From contig JASWHV010000002.1 of NCBI GenBank assembly GCA_030760725.1, positions 60,629,900 through 60,693,899 of the forward strand: DNA of 64,000 bases, read 5' to 3'. How positions within the stretch are numbered: position 1 is the first letter of the stretch; every line of letters begins with the position of its first letter. Positions 44,101 through 53,587 of the stretch are shown here, piece after piece. The stretch is from Neostapfia colusana (taxonomy: Eukaryota; Streptophyta; Magnoliopsida; Poales; Poaceae). Both the position numbers and the translations under genes were made by a program. The notes beneath the pieces are model-generated. The model saw nothing but the letters and a program-made list of their open reading frames with translations. It ran no database searches and was not told the DNA's origin.

Positions 44101-45368
44101 CGGTAGAAGACGAGTAGTTGGAATCTACTCGCGAGTTTAGGGCTGGTTTACTCGGAACGGGTCCGAATTAGAAAAGATGAGGAAAGTTCACACTTAAGAA
44201 ATGGAGACCGGGCAGGGGGGTTTAGATGCAGCAGGTTGCAGGCCGTGCGTGCATAGCCCTGCCTGTGTCGGTTAAGGCCCGTCCGTGCTTGGCCCTGTTG
44301 GACAAGTTTGAGTTGTGTACCGGGCACATACTGGCTATATGGGACCCAGAAAACCGATGTACCTTGGGAGATCCATAGTGCAACTTTTCCAACTGCCTTA
44401 GGCTTTCGGCATCAGAGTAGCAGGAGGTACCTCGCTCAAGAACATACCACAGCGGGTATGTACCTTGAGGGAGCTTGCGTACTCGGGGCAGTTGGACTGC
44501 GTCCAATTTGGAAGATCTGGGGAAAGGTGGCCGCGTACAACGTCAGTCGAGGTTGCTGCCGGCAACTCGGAGTACGGGTGTACGTGTCGTGTAGTCCGGG
44601 CGTGTACTGATTCGAATCACCATCGCTCGCGGTCATATGAGCATACTTGCCCACTGCGTCTTGACGTAGTAAGAACTGAACTGGTTATTCTTTTGAACTT
44701 GATAAGGATGTGCTATAACTTGTATTGCAACCATGATTGAATTAGAGATAGGCTCATTAAAGTTTACTTTCACTTTGTGCAAGGAGCATCGCAACAAAGC
44801 GTTTCTTGTTTGATTGTGGAGTTGCGATGCTTTTCGGCTCAAGGTCTGCACAATGAGGCTTAAAATCTGAAAGTTAAGGATCAACTTTAGGCGAGTCCTT
44901 TATGCAAATCCAGCCGACCCAATTGCAACCGTCGTGCATGTAGAGTTTCTTGTTTAGGAGAGACGGGTCAGACTTGCTGAGCCTAGGTGCTCACGTTTGC
45001 TATATAAGTGGTTTTGCAGGTTAACAACGATGCTGAAAAGAAGGTTGTCCGGTGAGACTCGGGGACTCCCGAGTCAGGTAACACATGGAGAACCCAGCCG
45101 CTGCTGCTTGTCTTCGTGTTGCTAGCGAGAGGAGTCCACGGGCTGGACTTCATCTTGAGTGCTTTTAGTTATTCGACGTGAGTTGATATAGACTTCCACT
45201 GGAGTAACTTGATGTAAAGTATTTACATAGGAAAAACTTGTAAGCTTCCGCTATTGTTTTATGTAATACATTGTTCCTCATATGTGTGCTGTTGGGTGCC
45301 GCACAACACGGCACCACCCAATGCGATTCCCGGGCTAGTGGCCTGTCTCGGTTGAGCGGGCCGCGTCA
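41104..45368 (+). repeat. TK2 3' LTR (4265 bp, single-copy form)
   Basis: It matches 17243-22312 apart from scattered substitutions and the absence of the 815-bp duplication. It ends GCGTCA, followed by the duplication CGCCT. Confidence 0.95.
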
Positions 45369-45373
45369 CGCCT

Positions 45374-47510
45374 GTCATTTCAAACATTACAATTTACAAA
45401 ACCAATTGAAATGCAATGTAATTAAAGTATAATTGTATGTTTCTTACTTCCATTGCCGCTTGCATCTGTGCCATATAGGACGCATGGTACGCCATGGCAG
45501 CCCTGTTGTTCTCTCGCTCTCTCGCCAAGGCCTCCTCCTGCCGAGCCAAGCTCTCCCGAAGTGCCATGTCTTCGAAATCTCTCTTGGTGACACGGCGGCT
45601 GGAGGAGCCTGCGCCAGCAGCCGAAGACTGCGAGGAGCTGCCTCTCGCAGGTCGTGCCTCCCTAGAGTTGACGACTCCAGAGAATATGGCAAGCCTACAA
45701 AAAAACGAATCAATTCAAGGTAAAATTAAATAATCTTGAATTGAAAACAATGAAAGTAAATGAATTCACCTTCCGTGTGCTTTTTCACCTCCGCTTGCAT
45801 ACGCTGCTTGAGGGTCGATTTTGGGGGAGTTTTCCCAATCGAACCCTTCGCCGTGTATCCTCACAGCCTCTTGCCCATACCTAGTCTGAAAAACAATGAA
45901 ATTGTGTAAGTTCAACAACATATATAGTGTCAACTAATTTGAGAGGTCATGAAACTTACCAGGCGCTCCGCTGCGTACTGACTACACTGCTCCGGCTGAG
46001 AAGGGTCAGCGTGACCTCTCCTCTAGACCGCAGTAGCACTCGGTTGCATGCCGGTCTCCTTTTCCTGTGAACATATGTTAGTACGAACAATACTACATTA
46101 TGAATATAATAAAAACCACCAAGAAACTTACCATCCGTTTAGCCATTCACACAGAACCCTGGACGCCCATACTGTGCTTCCCTGAGCTCCCTCTGGCATC
46201 TCGAGCCTTCTTGGACTTAGCGATGAACTCATCGCTAGCCCAATACCTGCAAAGGGCTCGGTAATCTTCTGTTCGTCCCTGTAACCAAGGGACACTAACC
46301 TGCACACATGCGTAGTTCATTAGATGTTACTTAGCAAAATTAATGTGAGTAATTTAAAGATTACGCAACTTACCTCTGCGTATTGCTCCTCCGTCAAGTA
46401 TGTGTCGGAGGCATCTCGGAACGACCCAACCTCGTGGTCGTGGAGCTTCAAGTAGTCGTTAACTACTTGACTCCAAGCGTTCGAAAGCATTTGCATAACA
46501 AGCTTCCGAGCGTTCACTTCGAACACGGAGCGGGCGTGATCCATCTGCTCAGCCGGGTCCTCAGGGCGGTACCTGAGCTGTAGTAAGCCAACACAGTTTG
46601 ACATATACGCACATTAATATTTGAAGGAGCATAAAGAATTGAAACTTAAAATATTTATGAAAGCTACTTACCAAAAAATATGCCCACACGACTCCCTGTA
46701 GGTTGTCGTTCTGCGGGTGAGGAACACGCGCGTAGTCGTCCCACGACGTAGTTGCATGTCCATCGATCGCATCGGGGTAGTGCAGACGCACTAAGTTCCC
46801 GATGCAACCGTTCACCGTCCTATGGTGTTTCTGCCCGTCGTACGAGAGGTCCTCCAAAGAACTAAAAAGACGTTTGTTAAGTCATTAAGTAAGATCATAG
46901 TCTTTGAGAACAAATAGAAATGAATACTTTATTAATGTGTTACCTGTCTCCAACCAGACGAATAATTACCAGCTCTCTAGGAATCGGTGGAGGACCAACA
47001 AAGTTACTCCTCCTCGTACGTCTCCTCCGTTGCGGCACCACGTCTGGTGACCCAGAAGGCTGGTCACCGGACGTGTCCTCAGGCTTGGTGCCCTCGGGCT
47101 CGCTGGGCAGACTACCCTCGGGGTGGCTGCCGGAGGGCTGGCTGCCAGAGGCCTGGCTACCAGAGGGCTCGCTCCCCGAGGGCACGCTGCGCTGCGTACC
47201 TGTCTCCTGAGGTGCCGCTCTTGCCTCGGACTCATAGTCCGAATCAGACTACAATGGTAAAGTAAGTAAGTTAAATTGAAAAAGTTATTTTAATAATTTT
47301 GTGCATTGTAGAAAAATTTACCTCTGTACGCTGCAAACTGACAACCCTGTCCCGCAACTCTGGACACGCACTTAACAACTGAGTGTGTCTGCTCCCGCTG
47401 TAAGTGGAACCGTAGAAGTAGTCGTCTCTCTCCTGCGGGGCGAGGAAACCCTCACACTTGGCGCCTTCTTCCCCTTCAAACCCTTTGAACCCTTGCTTGA
47501 CGACATCCTA
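45374..47510 (-). pseudogene. CAC tnpA-like gene (En/Spm second gene), seven or more exons, broken
   Basis: Minus-strand exons by eye are: about 47510-47325 (FLAPQERDDYFYGSTYSG); 47250-46945 (degenerate PSGSQ repeats, then RRRRTRRSNFVGPPPIPREL); 46857-46675 (LEDLSYDGQKHHRTVNGCIG, NLQGVVWAYFL); 46604-46375 (NARKLVMQMLSNAWSQVVND, LTEEQYAE); 46300-46135 (WASDEFIAKSKKARDARGSS); 46066-45960; 45890-45770 (GEGFDWENSPKIDPQAAYAS); and 45700-45450 (coiled coil ALRESLARQEEALARERENN). GT and AG borders are visible. WASDEFIAKSKKAR and the GFDWENSPKIDPQAAYAS block are typical of plant tnpA-like proteins, which bind subterminal repeats. In-frame stops lie in the exons near 46030 and 46150. The gene continues at 17242 across TK2. 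Confidence 0.8.
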
Positions 47511-47603
47511 ATCAGTTTTTCATTACTCATAATTAGTTTCAAAAGTAATGTAAGCGATAATTAATGTCACTTTCATTTAAAAGAACATTACTCATAATCA
47601 GTT

Positions 47604-48871
47604 TCAAAATTCATCAACATCGTGATCATCAACGTCACGATCATCAATATCGTGATCTGTCGTCGTGAGCTGTTGACGTTTCCACTTTCGCATTGTAGAT
47701 GTCTTTACATCTGCAACGTCTCCTACTAAGTTATCGTGTCCTGCACCAGGCTCGACGATAAAAGAGTCTGGCAACTCTTCGTCTTGGTAAACTTCTTTAG
47801 TGTCTCCACTATCATGATAACCATCATCTCCAGGAGTATACAAGCGCTCACGAGGATTCACTTTATATACCACCCACCAAGCGCTAAGCTTCTTACAGGA
47901 GTATAGTGTGGCATTTGTACTAAAAGGTGAAAATCCATCCGTCGCTAACCCGATGCGAACATTTCTCGCATCACTAGCAAAAGCAGGATCGAAAGAGTCC
48001 AAAGACTTCCATGCATCACCGTCCGACGGATGAGTCAACACATCTTTGTTCTCACGCACACCTTCTTTGTGCCATCTCATGTGTCTGGCAGATCTTTTTG
48101 AGAGAAATAGCCGCTTCAACCGAGGTGTCACGGGCAAGTAACGCAATTGCTTATGTGCAACTTCTGTCATTACTTTATCACCATTGTCATTGACAACTTC
48201 GACAAACCTTGATTTTCCACAATTTAAACAATTCTTCTCTTTGTCATGCTCTTTCCAGAATAGCATGCAGTTATCTGGACACACGTCAATTTTCTCATAT
48301 TTCATACCCAGTCCAGATAGTAATTTCTTTGAGTGATACATATCTTTGGGCGGTTTATGAGGTTGTGGAAGAGCATCGTTGATAAGTTTATTAGATAAGA
48401 AATACTTAGATTTGATTGCCATAGATCTTGTGATGAAAGTAAGAAGAGTCATTTCAGTATGATCATGCAACACCTCTTCAGAAGCTTTCAAGAGATTAAA
48501 GAATGTGGCTGCCTCATTTGTAGGCGGATCCTCCGTTTGTATATCTTGTAACATCTCATCAATCATGTCAACACCCAGACAATCATCACCATCATCATCT
48601 TCCACTACATGAACGGCTCGAGGAGCAGACTCGCCGTGGAAACTCCAGACCTCATAATATGGCATGTAACCTTTCTGCACAAGTGTAATGACAATGTCGT
48701 TTTGTCCAGAAACATAGTATTTCGGCATTTCGCACATAGACAACGAACTTTGTCGGTCGTAGACAACGAGAACACTCGATCAATAAAGTCGTATGTCCCA
48801 GCATACCACTCATCTGAGTGACCAGTTGCCTTGTTTCAACTGGTATACATCCAACTACGGTCTTCACTCAT
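47604..48871 (-). pseudogene. CAC tnp2 transposase, catalytic middle deleted
   Basis: The start near 48871 reads MSEDRSWMYTS, then TGA where Trp is usual, then NKATGHSDEWYAGTYDFIDR. A shift near 48690 moves into the frame 48743-47604 (379 codons). That frame has YMPYYEVWSFHGE, the Cys-rich CPDNCMLFWKEHDKEKNCLNC, LRYLPVTPRLKRLFLSKRSA, MRWHKEGVRENKD and FASDARNVRIGLATDGFSPF. At about 47900, directly after NATLYSC, it jumps to the C-terminal part (WWVVYKVNPRERLYTPGDDG). The intervening several hundred residues with the DDE-type catalytic core of the Transposase_21 family are missing. It would therefore cut no DNA. Confidence 0.9.
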
Positions 48872-50946
48872 GTTTAACTCTGCAGTTTTAAGTCAAAGAA
48901 TTTATAGTTAGTTTATTATTTATTTATGTCACGGACCTATATCTATTGGAAAGGGTAGGTCCTAAACCCACCCAAGAGTGACCGAGACGAACGTGCTTAT
49001 GACAAGACACGAGGTCTAGATTCAGACAAAATTTCGGCAGCATAACCCCGCTGTTCTCGAACTGCACGTCCGAAAATGGAGCAGCGGAGAACATTAAGGT
49101 TACGCTGTCCAAACTACGTCCAAATCTAGACCCCGCGTCTCATCATAAGCACGCCCTCTCGGTCACTCCTAGGCTGTCCAAAAAGGACAATTCCGAACCT
49201 ACACGCCTCACATGCGTAACACATGTGAGACGGGCCGGTTCGAAATGGGTGACGCATATTGTAAAGGTTTACGTCAATCTTTCATTTTTGAGTCATTTCA
49301 AAGAGAGAGAGGAAAGAACAATAGAGAGAAGGAAAGAACCATAGTTGTTAAGGCGTCGCTTAAGCGTTGCTTAAGCGACGCTTAAGCGGTAAGGCGCCTG
49401 GGGATCGTAAGGTGTCCCATCGCCTTAGATCCCGGCGTAAGGCGGGTGAATACGGCGGCGGCGCTCGCACACAGGGGAGGCGGTGGCGGCGCCCACGCAC
49501 CGGAGGTGTTACATCTTCCAGGACAGGAAGGGGCGGGGGTGGCGCCGTCGACGGAGGAAACCAATGTGGGGGGAGAGGGGGAGCAGACTGACCCGCGCCC
49601 GTGGGAGGTTGAGCGCCGGCAGATCCGTGGCAGCCGGTCAATGGAGGCCGACGAGTGCCGGCAGATCGACAGTCCCGTGGCAGAGGAGGCCGAGCGCCGA
49701 AGGATCGGCAGTTCCGCGGCAGAGTGTCGGAGGTCGAGCGCTGGCTAAGCCGCGGGGGGGGGGGGAGGGGATGGGGGATCGGAGGCCGAACGCCGTGGGC
49801 GGGAGGAGGGGGTGGGGGTAGGGCGAGGCGGCCTAGGTTGTTCACACCGTGCTTGTGTAGACGTATACGTTATCACTAAATGGGTCGTATCGGGTCCTAA
49901 GCCCATTTATGTACATATAGTACTTTTAAACACTCAAACAATCAAAACAATAATCAATTAAACTATTAACTCATATGCATTAATCATCTAAGCAATTAAC
50001 AACTCATCTAAACAAGCATAATCACCATAGTTAACAAGCTTATCAATTCTAAGCAATTAAAAAAGTACACCTAGCTAGCAATTCAAATAAACCTGCGCAA
50101 TAATTAAACCTAAGCATATCAATTCATCTAAATCTAAAGAATTAGCCACTAAACAATCAAAAACAAACAAGCATAATCTAAACAATTGGTAATTAAAAAA
50201 CCAAGCTTCTAGATGGGGAGGGAGGCGGGCGACTTACCTCACGGTGGAGGCGGCACGGCGAGCGGCACACGGCGAGGCGGACAGGCACGGTGCGGCGGCG
50301 CGCAGAGCGAGGGGTGCAGGTCCGGGTGGTGCGGCGATGTGGCAGCACGGTGGGGCTAGAATTATCAAGTAATTATCGAAATTATAAACTACTATTCTAA
50401 CTACATGAGCATAATTACCAACTAATTAGCATAATTATCAAATAATTGAATTAATGATTAGAATTACTTGCGGCGAGGGAGACGGACGGCGAGGGCGACG
50501 GATGGCGATGACCGCGGCTGCGGCTCGGACGGCGAGGGCAACGGACGGCAGCGGCGACTTGGGGCGGCCGCTCGGGGAGAGCGGCCGGCAGTGCAGTTCA
50601 GCTGCGGCGTGGGGCCGGCTGCGTCGTCGGGGCGGTGGCGGGGTCAAATGGGCAGTGGCGGGATGGGGGCGGCGGCGCCGGGGTGGGGGCGCCGGCGGGG
50701 TGGGTGCGCTGGTGTGGTGGGGGCACCGGCGGGGTGGGGGAGGGCAGCGGCGGCTCGGCCCGGAGTGGGAAGGCGGCGCGGGCGGCGGGCAGCGGCGGTG
50801 CGGGCGGCGGCGGCTCGGGCAGCAGGCGGCGGCGGCTCGGGCGGCAGGCGGCGGCGCGGGCAGCGGCGGCTCGGGCAGCAGGCGGCGGCGCGGAGCGGGT
50901 AAGGAGAAAAAAATTAGGGTTGGGCCCGATGGGCTCTATATGTGAA
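48872..50946. other. CAC 5' non-coding region; GC-rich blocks and AT-rich spacer, no gene supported
   Basis: 48872-49330 is unique-looking sequence with a TCACGGACC...GTGACC theme. 49345-49400 is a dense palindromic block (GTCGCTTAAGCG and variants). 49440-49860 is a GC-rich block with a Pro-rich minus ORF (49845-49360) that looks compositional. 49900-50210 is AT-rich with repeated AATTAA and AAGCATAAT words. 50216-50350 and 50460-50930 are GGC-rich. The promoter of tnp2/tnpA should lie in this region. Confidence 0.55.
50640..50900. repeat. GC-rich low-complexity (GGCGGCGGCTCGGGCAGCAG-type) minisatellite
   Basis: Repeated GGCGGC, GGCTCGG and GCAGCAGGC words. Overlapping ORFs in several frames are all Gly/Arg/Ala-rich, which indicates composition, not coding. 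Confidence 0.8.
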
Positions 50947-51185
50947 CTATATACGACAACCAGCTCGAGATACGACAGCCAGCCACACAGGCTGTCGTAA
51001 ATAAAAGCTATATACGACAGCCTAGGGTTGGCTGTCGTATATAACTGCTATATACGACAGCCGTATACTAAACGACGGCTGTACTGTCGTATATAAACTT
51101 ATATACGACAGCCTCTGCTGACCGTCGTATGTAAGTTTACATACGACAGCTAGCCGTCGTATGCTATACAGGCTGTCGTATGTTG
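50947..51185. repeat. CACTA right subterminal hairpin-repeat array
   Basis: About ten half-units of TATACGACAGCC or its inverse GGCTGTCGTATA, arranged as close inverted pairs, as in the left array 16507-16744. It ends directly beside the terminal inverted repeat. Confidence 0.88.
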
Positions 51186-51202
51186 CCCTGTTTCCTGTAG
51201 TG
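51186..51202 (-). repeat. CACTA terminal inverted repeat
   Basis: The minus strand reads CACTACAGGAAACAGGG, the signature CACTA terminus of En/Spm-type elements. Confidence 0.92.
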
Positions 51203-51333
51203 TTTAGCGACTTCATCATCTGTTCCACGAACAGAATTGGTGACTCCGTTGGGGAGAGACGCCACTCGCATCGACCAAACGCATCTACTACGTGATCGGC
51301 TCGTTTCTTGTACCGATCGCAACCGGGAAGAGC

Positions 51334-53275
51334 ATGGCTGATGCGTCCAGGAGGAAGGTCGACGGCAATGCCGTCGACTTGAGCAACATCATCCATGTCC
51401 AGCTCGAGGATCTTTTCTAGGATGACCGTGAACGCATCCAGGAAGAATTGGAGCGGGAGGTTCAGGAGGAGAAGATGGCGCGGCTACTAACCAAGCTTGC
51501 TTGTTTCCAGAAGACGCGAGGAGGCATCATCCAGAAGGCCGACACGTGTGAGGCGACAGCACAAAAGGTAAGCACACCGATATCACTCAAAGAACTCGTT
51601 CAACTTGTATATTTATCGGTGGCCATGAAGTGCAATGCTGATCTAGAGCAGATGACATCATCAGTAGTGGACAAACTGAAAAATTCGTTTGACACGTTCA
51701 AATCAGACGTAGAACACACGATAGATCAGAACCTTCACAGGCAGATCCGATCTACCGTGCAGCAAGTGCACGACAAGGCAGTAGGCAAACGCATGGAGGC
51801 TAACTCGAGTAGCACGGCAGGGAACGTAGCTAGCACGTCGTCGCCTTGCATGCCACCCATGTACACGCAAGCCAAGCAGCATACCGTGAACGTGCAGCAG
51901 CCATACTACCAAATGGTGGCATATGGACCTGCCATTCCACCCATAGGGAGTGGTGTACCGCTCGGGCTAGTACCCAACGTGCACTTTCCTCCACTACATC
52001 CACAAGTTGCACCTTGCAACTTGCTTGAGCCTCCCATGCCACAGAACAATGCACCACATGAAAAAACTTAGGGAACAAGTGATTAGAACACTTAGATAGC
52101 TCGAGGTGGGAACCAGAACGACCATTAGAAACTACCGAAAGCCTTACCCTGACCACTATGATAATGTCATGTATCCTAGAGGCTTTAGGGTGTCGGATTT
52201 CACTAAGTTTAGTGGGGAGGATTCTAAAACTACTCAAGAACACGTAGGCTAATTCTTGATCCAGTGCAATTGCCGTAGGAATCACTGATGTACACCGGAT
52301 CAAATTGTTCCCCTTGTCTCTAACCGGCATGGATTTTAGTTGGTTCACTTCACTAGCTCCCAATTCTGTCCTAACTTGGCCGTGTTTAGAACAAAATTTC
52401 CATGAATACTTCTTCACTGGCGAGGTTGAGCTAAGGTTGTTCCATCTAACCACAATGAGGCAGAGACATAATGAACTTGTGGCTGAATACATCAAATGGT
52501 TTATGTAAACTAGAAACAAATGTTTTAGCTTAACCATAAGGGAAAAAGATTTGGCCGATCTAGCGTTTGCAGGACTTGTACCGTATCTTAGGGAGAAGAT
52601 GTATGGCTTTGAGTTCGTAGACGTTAACCAGGTCTTGCAACGAGCTGTGGCACATGAGAACCAAGCTAGAGAGGCTAAGGCATACGGACAATTCAAAGAG
52701 ATCAACCACAGGGACCGAAGAAGCAACACATCAACCAACTCGTGGAAGACTCGACCAGTGATGAGGATATGGAGGTTTGTGTGGCCGAGTGGGTTGAAAA
52801 CCACAAGAACAAGCCTTTAGCTTGCACATTCTTGAAACCCAGCCCGGGAAGAAGGAGGATATGGTCTTGACAAGCTCTTCGACGTGCTCTTACAAAACAA
52901 AGTGATTAAGTTGAAGAATGGCCACGTTATTCCACCACCCAAGCAGCTAGCCAACAAAAAATATTGTAAGTGGCACGAATCTTATTCTCATTCAACTAAC
53001 GAGTGCAACTTCTTTCGTCTGCAGGTACAATCGGCTCTAAATGATGGCCGGTTAACACTTGGTGATAGCCACCGAATGAAGCTGGAAACGGATCCTTTCA
53101 CTCTCAACGTGGTGAATTTCGAGGGGAAGAAGATCCTTGTGAGGACCAATCAGGCATCGACAACCAAACGAAAGAACGTGATCATGTCTGATGATCTGCG
53201 AAAGAAGATCGTCAAGCCTTGGAACCCTGAGGTCGGCAGATGGAAGCTCAATGAGCCAAGAAAAATGACATAATT
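51334..53275 (+). pseudogene. TAT gag (several stops and shifts)
   Basis: The ATG at 51334 opens MADASRRKVDGNAVDLSN, with a TAG at 51418-51420 and a long open part at 51448-52071 that is Pro/Met-rich at its end. After 52071 the capsid-like core continues in shifted frames: RVSDFTKFSGEDSKTTQEHV, FPLSLTGMDFSWFTSLAPNS (52305-), FHEYFFTGEVELRLFHLTTM, LADLAFAGLVPYLREKM and VLQRAVAHENQARE. The C-terminal frame 52884-53273 has a Cys/His pattern CKWHESYSHSTNEC and LNVVNFEGKKILVRTNQAS. These are standard grass Tat gag blocks. Gag builds the particle and binds RNA. Confidence 0.85.
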
Positions 53276-53587
53276 CAAGCCAACTTCGGAGTATCTGATC
53301 ACCAAATACATCAGGAAGAGGAAGGCAGGAAGTGTCTTCATAGGCTAAAAGATTGCATATGTGACAGGTCGGAGATCTTCACCAACAGAAACTTGGGAAG
53401 CACTCTCGGGAAAACCAGGTTTGGGAGTCATCGGTACCTCGAGAAACCGATGATTTTCCAAGATAAAACGCCTTCCCAAGGGGCTCGGGGGGCACGATCC
53501 AGAAATCAATGTTACCTCAGGAAAAATTGGTGGATTTCCAAGGTACAATGCCCCCAAGCGGCTCGGGAACCTCGGGTGTGGGAGCAT
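53276..53587 (+). other. TAT gag-downstream stretch before TK4; no ORF supported
   Basis: About 310 bp with repeated GGCTCGGG and CCAAGG(T/G)GG-like words (about 53475 and 53560), perhaps two diverged copies of a short unit. It ends in the TK4 duplication AGCAT. Confidence 0.4.

Larger units (their letters stand above)
17243..45368 (+). mobile_element. TK2: chromodomain Ty3/gypsy retrotransposon with TK3 nested inside
   Basis: The LTRs at 17243-22312 and 41104-45368 both start TGTAAAGGTCCC and end GCGTCA. The whole unit is flanked by the duplication CGCCT (17238-17242 and 45369-45373). The primer-binding site, gag-pol and polypurine tract are in plus orientation. TK3 splits pol at 27811-40492. 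Without TK3 the element is about 15.4 kb. The LTRs differ by roughly 1-2 percent by eye, so it is older than TK3. Two frameshifts and four stops lie in pol, while the gag and protease frame is intact. Confidence 0.96.
45374..51202 (-). mobile_element. CAC: CACTA transposon, 5' segment with intact right terminus
   Basis: The unit holds tnpA-like exons, tnp2, a long GC-rich and AT-rich 5' region, a subterminal array and the terminal inverted repeat. Transcription of both genes runs leftwards, away from the 51202 terminus. The terminus abuts Tat gag sequence; a 3-bp target duplication (TTT at 51203-51205) cannot be confirmed because the other end is truncated. Confidence 0.9.

Noticed and set aside
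45444..45713. 89-codon minus ORF beginning MIRFFVGL
   Set aside because: The tnpA coiled-coil exon is read in another frame of the same strand, so this ORF is a shadow.
49360..49845. 161-codon Pro-rich minus ORF
   Set aside because: The GC-rich segment has open frames on both strands and in several frames, with no conserved motif.
50454..51000. Gly/Arg/Ala-rich ORFs of 120-160 codons
   Set aside because: They are translations of a GGC-rich minisatellite in three frames.
51830..52804. 324-codon minus ORF
   Set aside because: It is antisense to Tat gag, whose plus-strand motifs are clear; this is a shadow frame.
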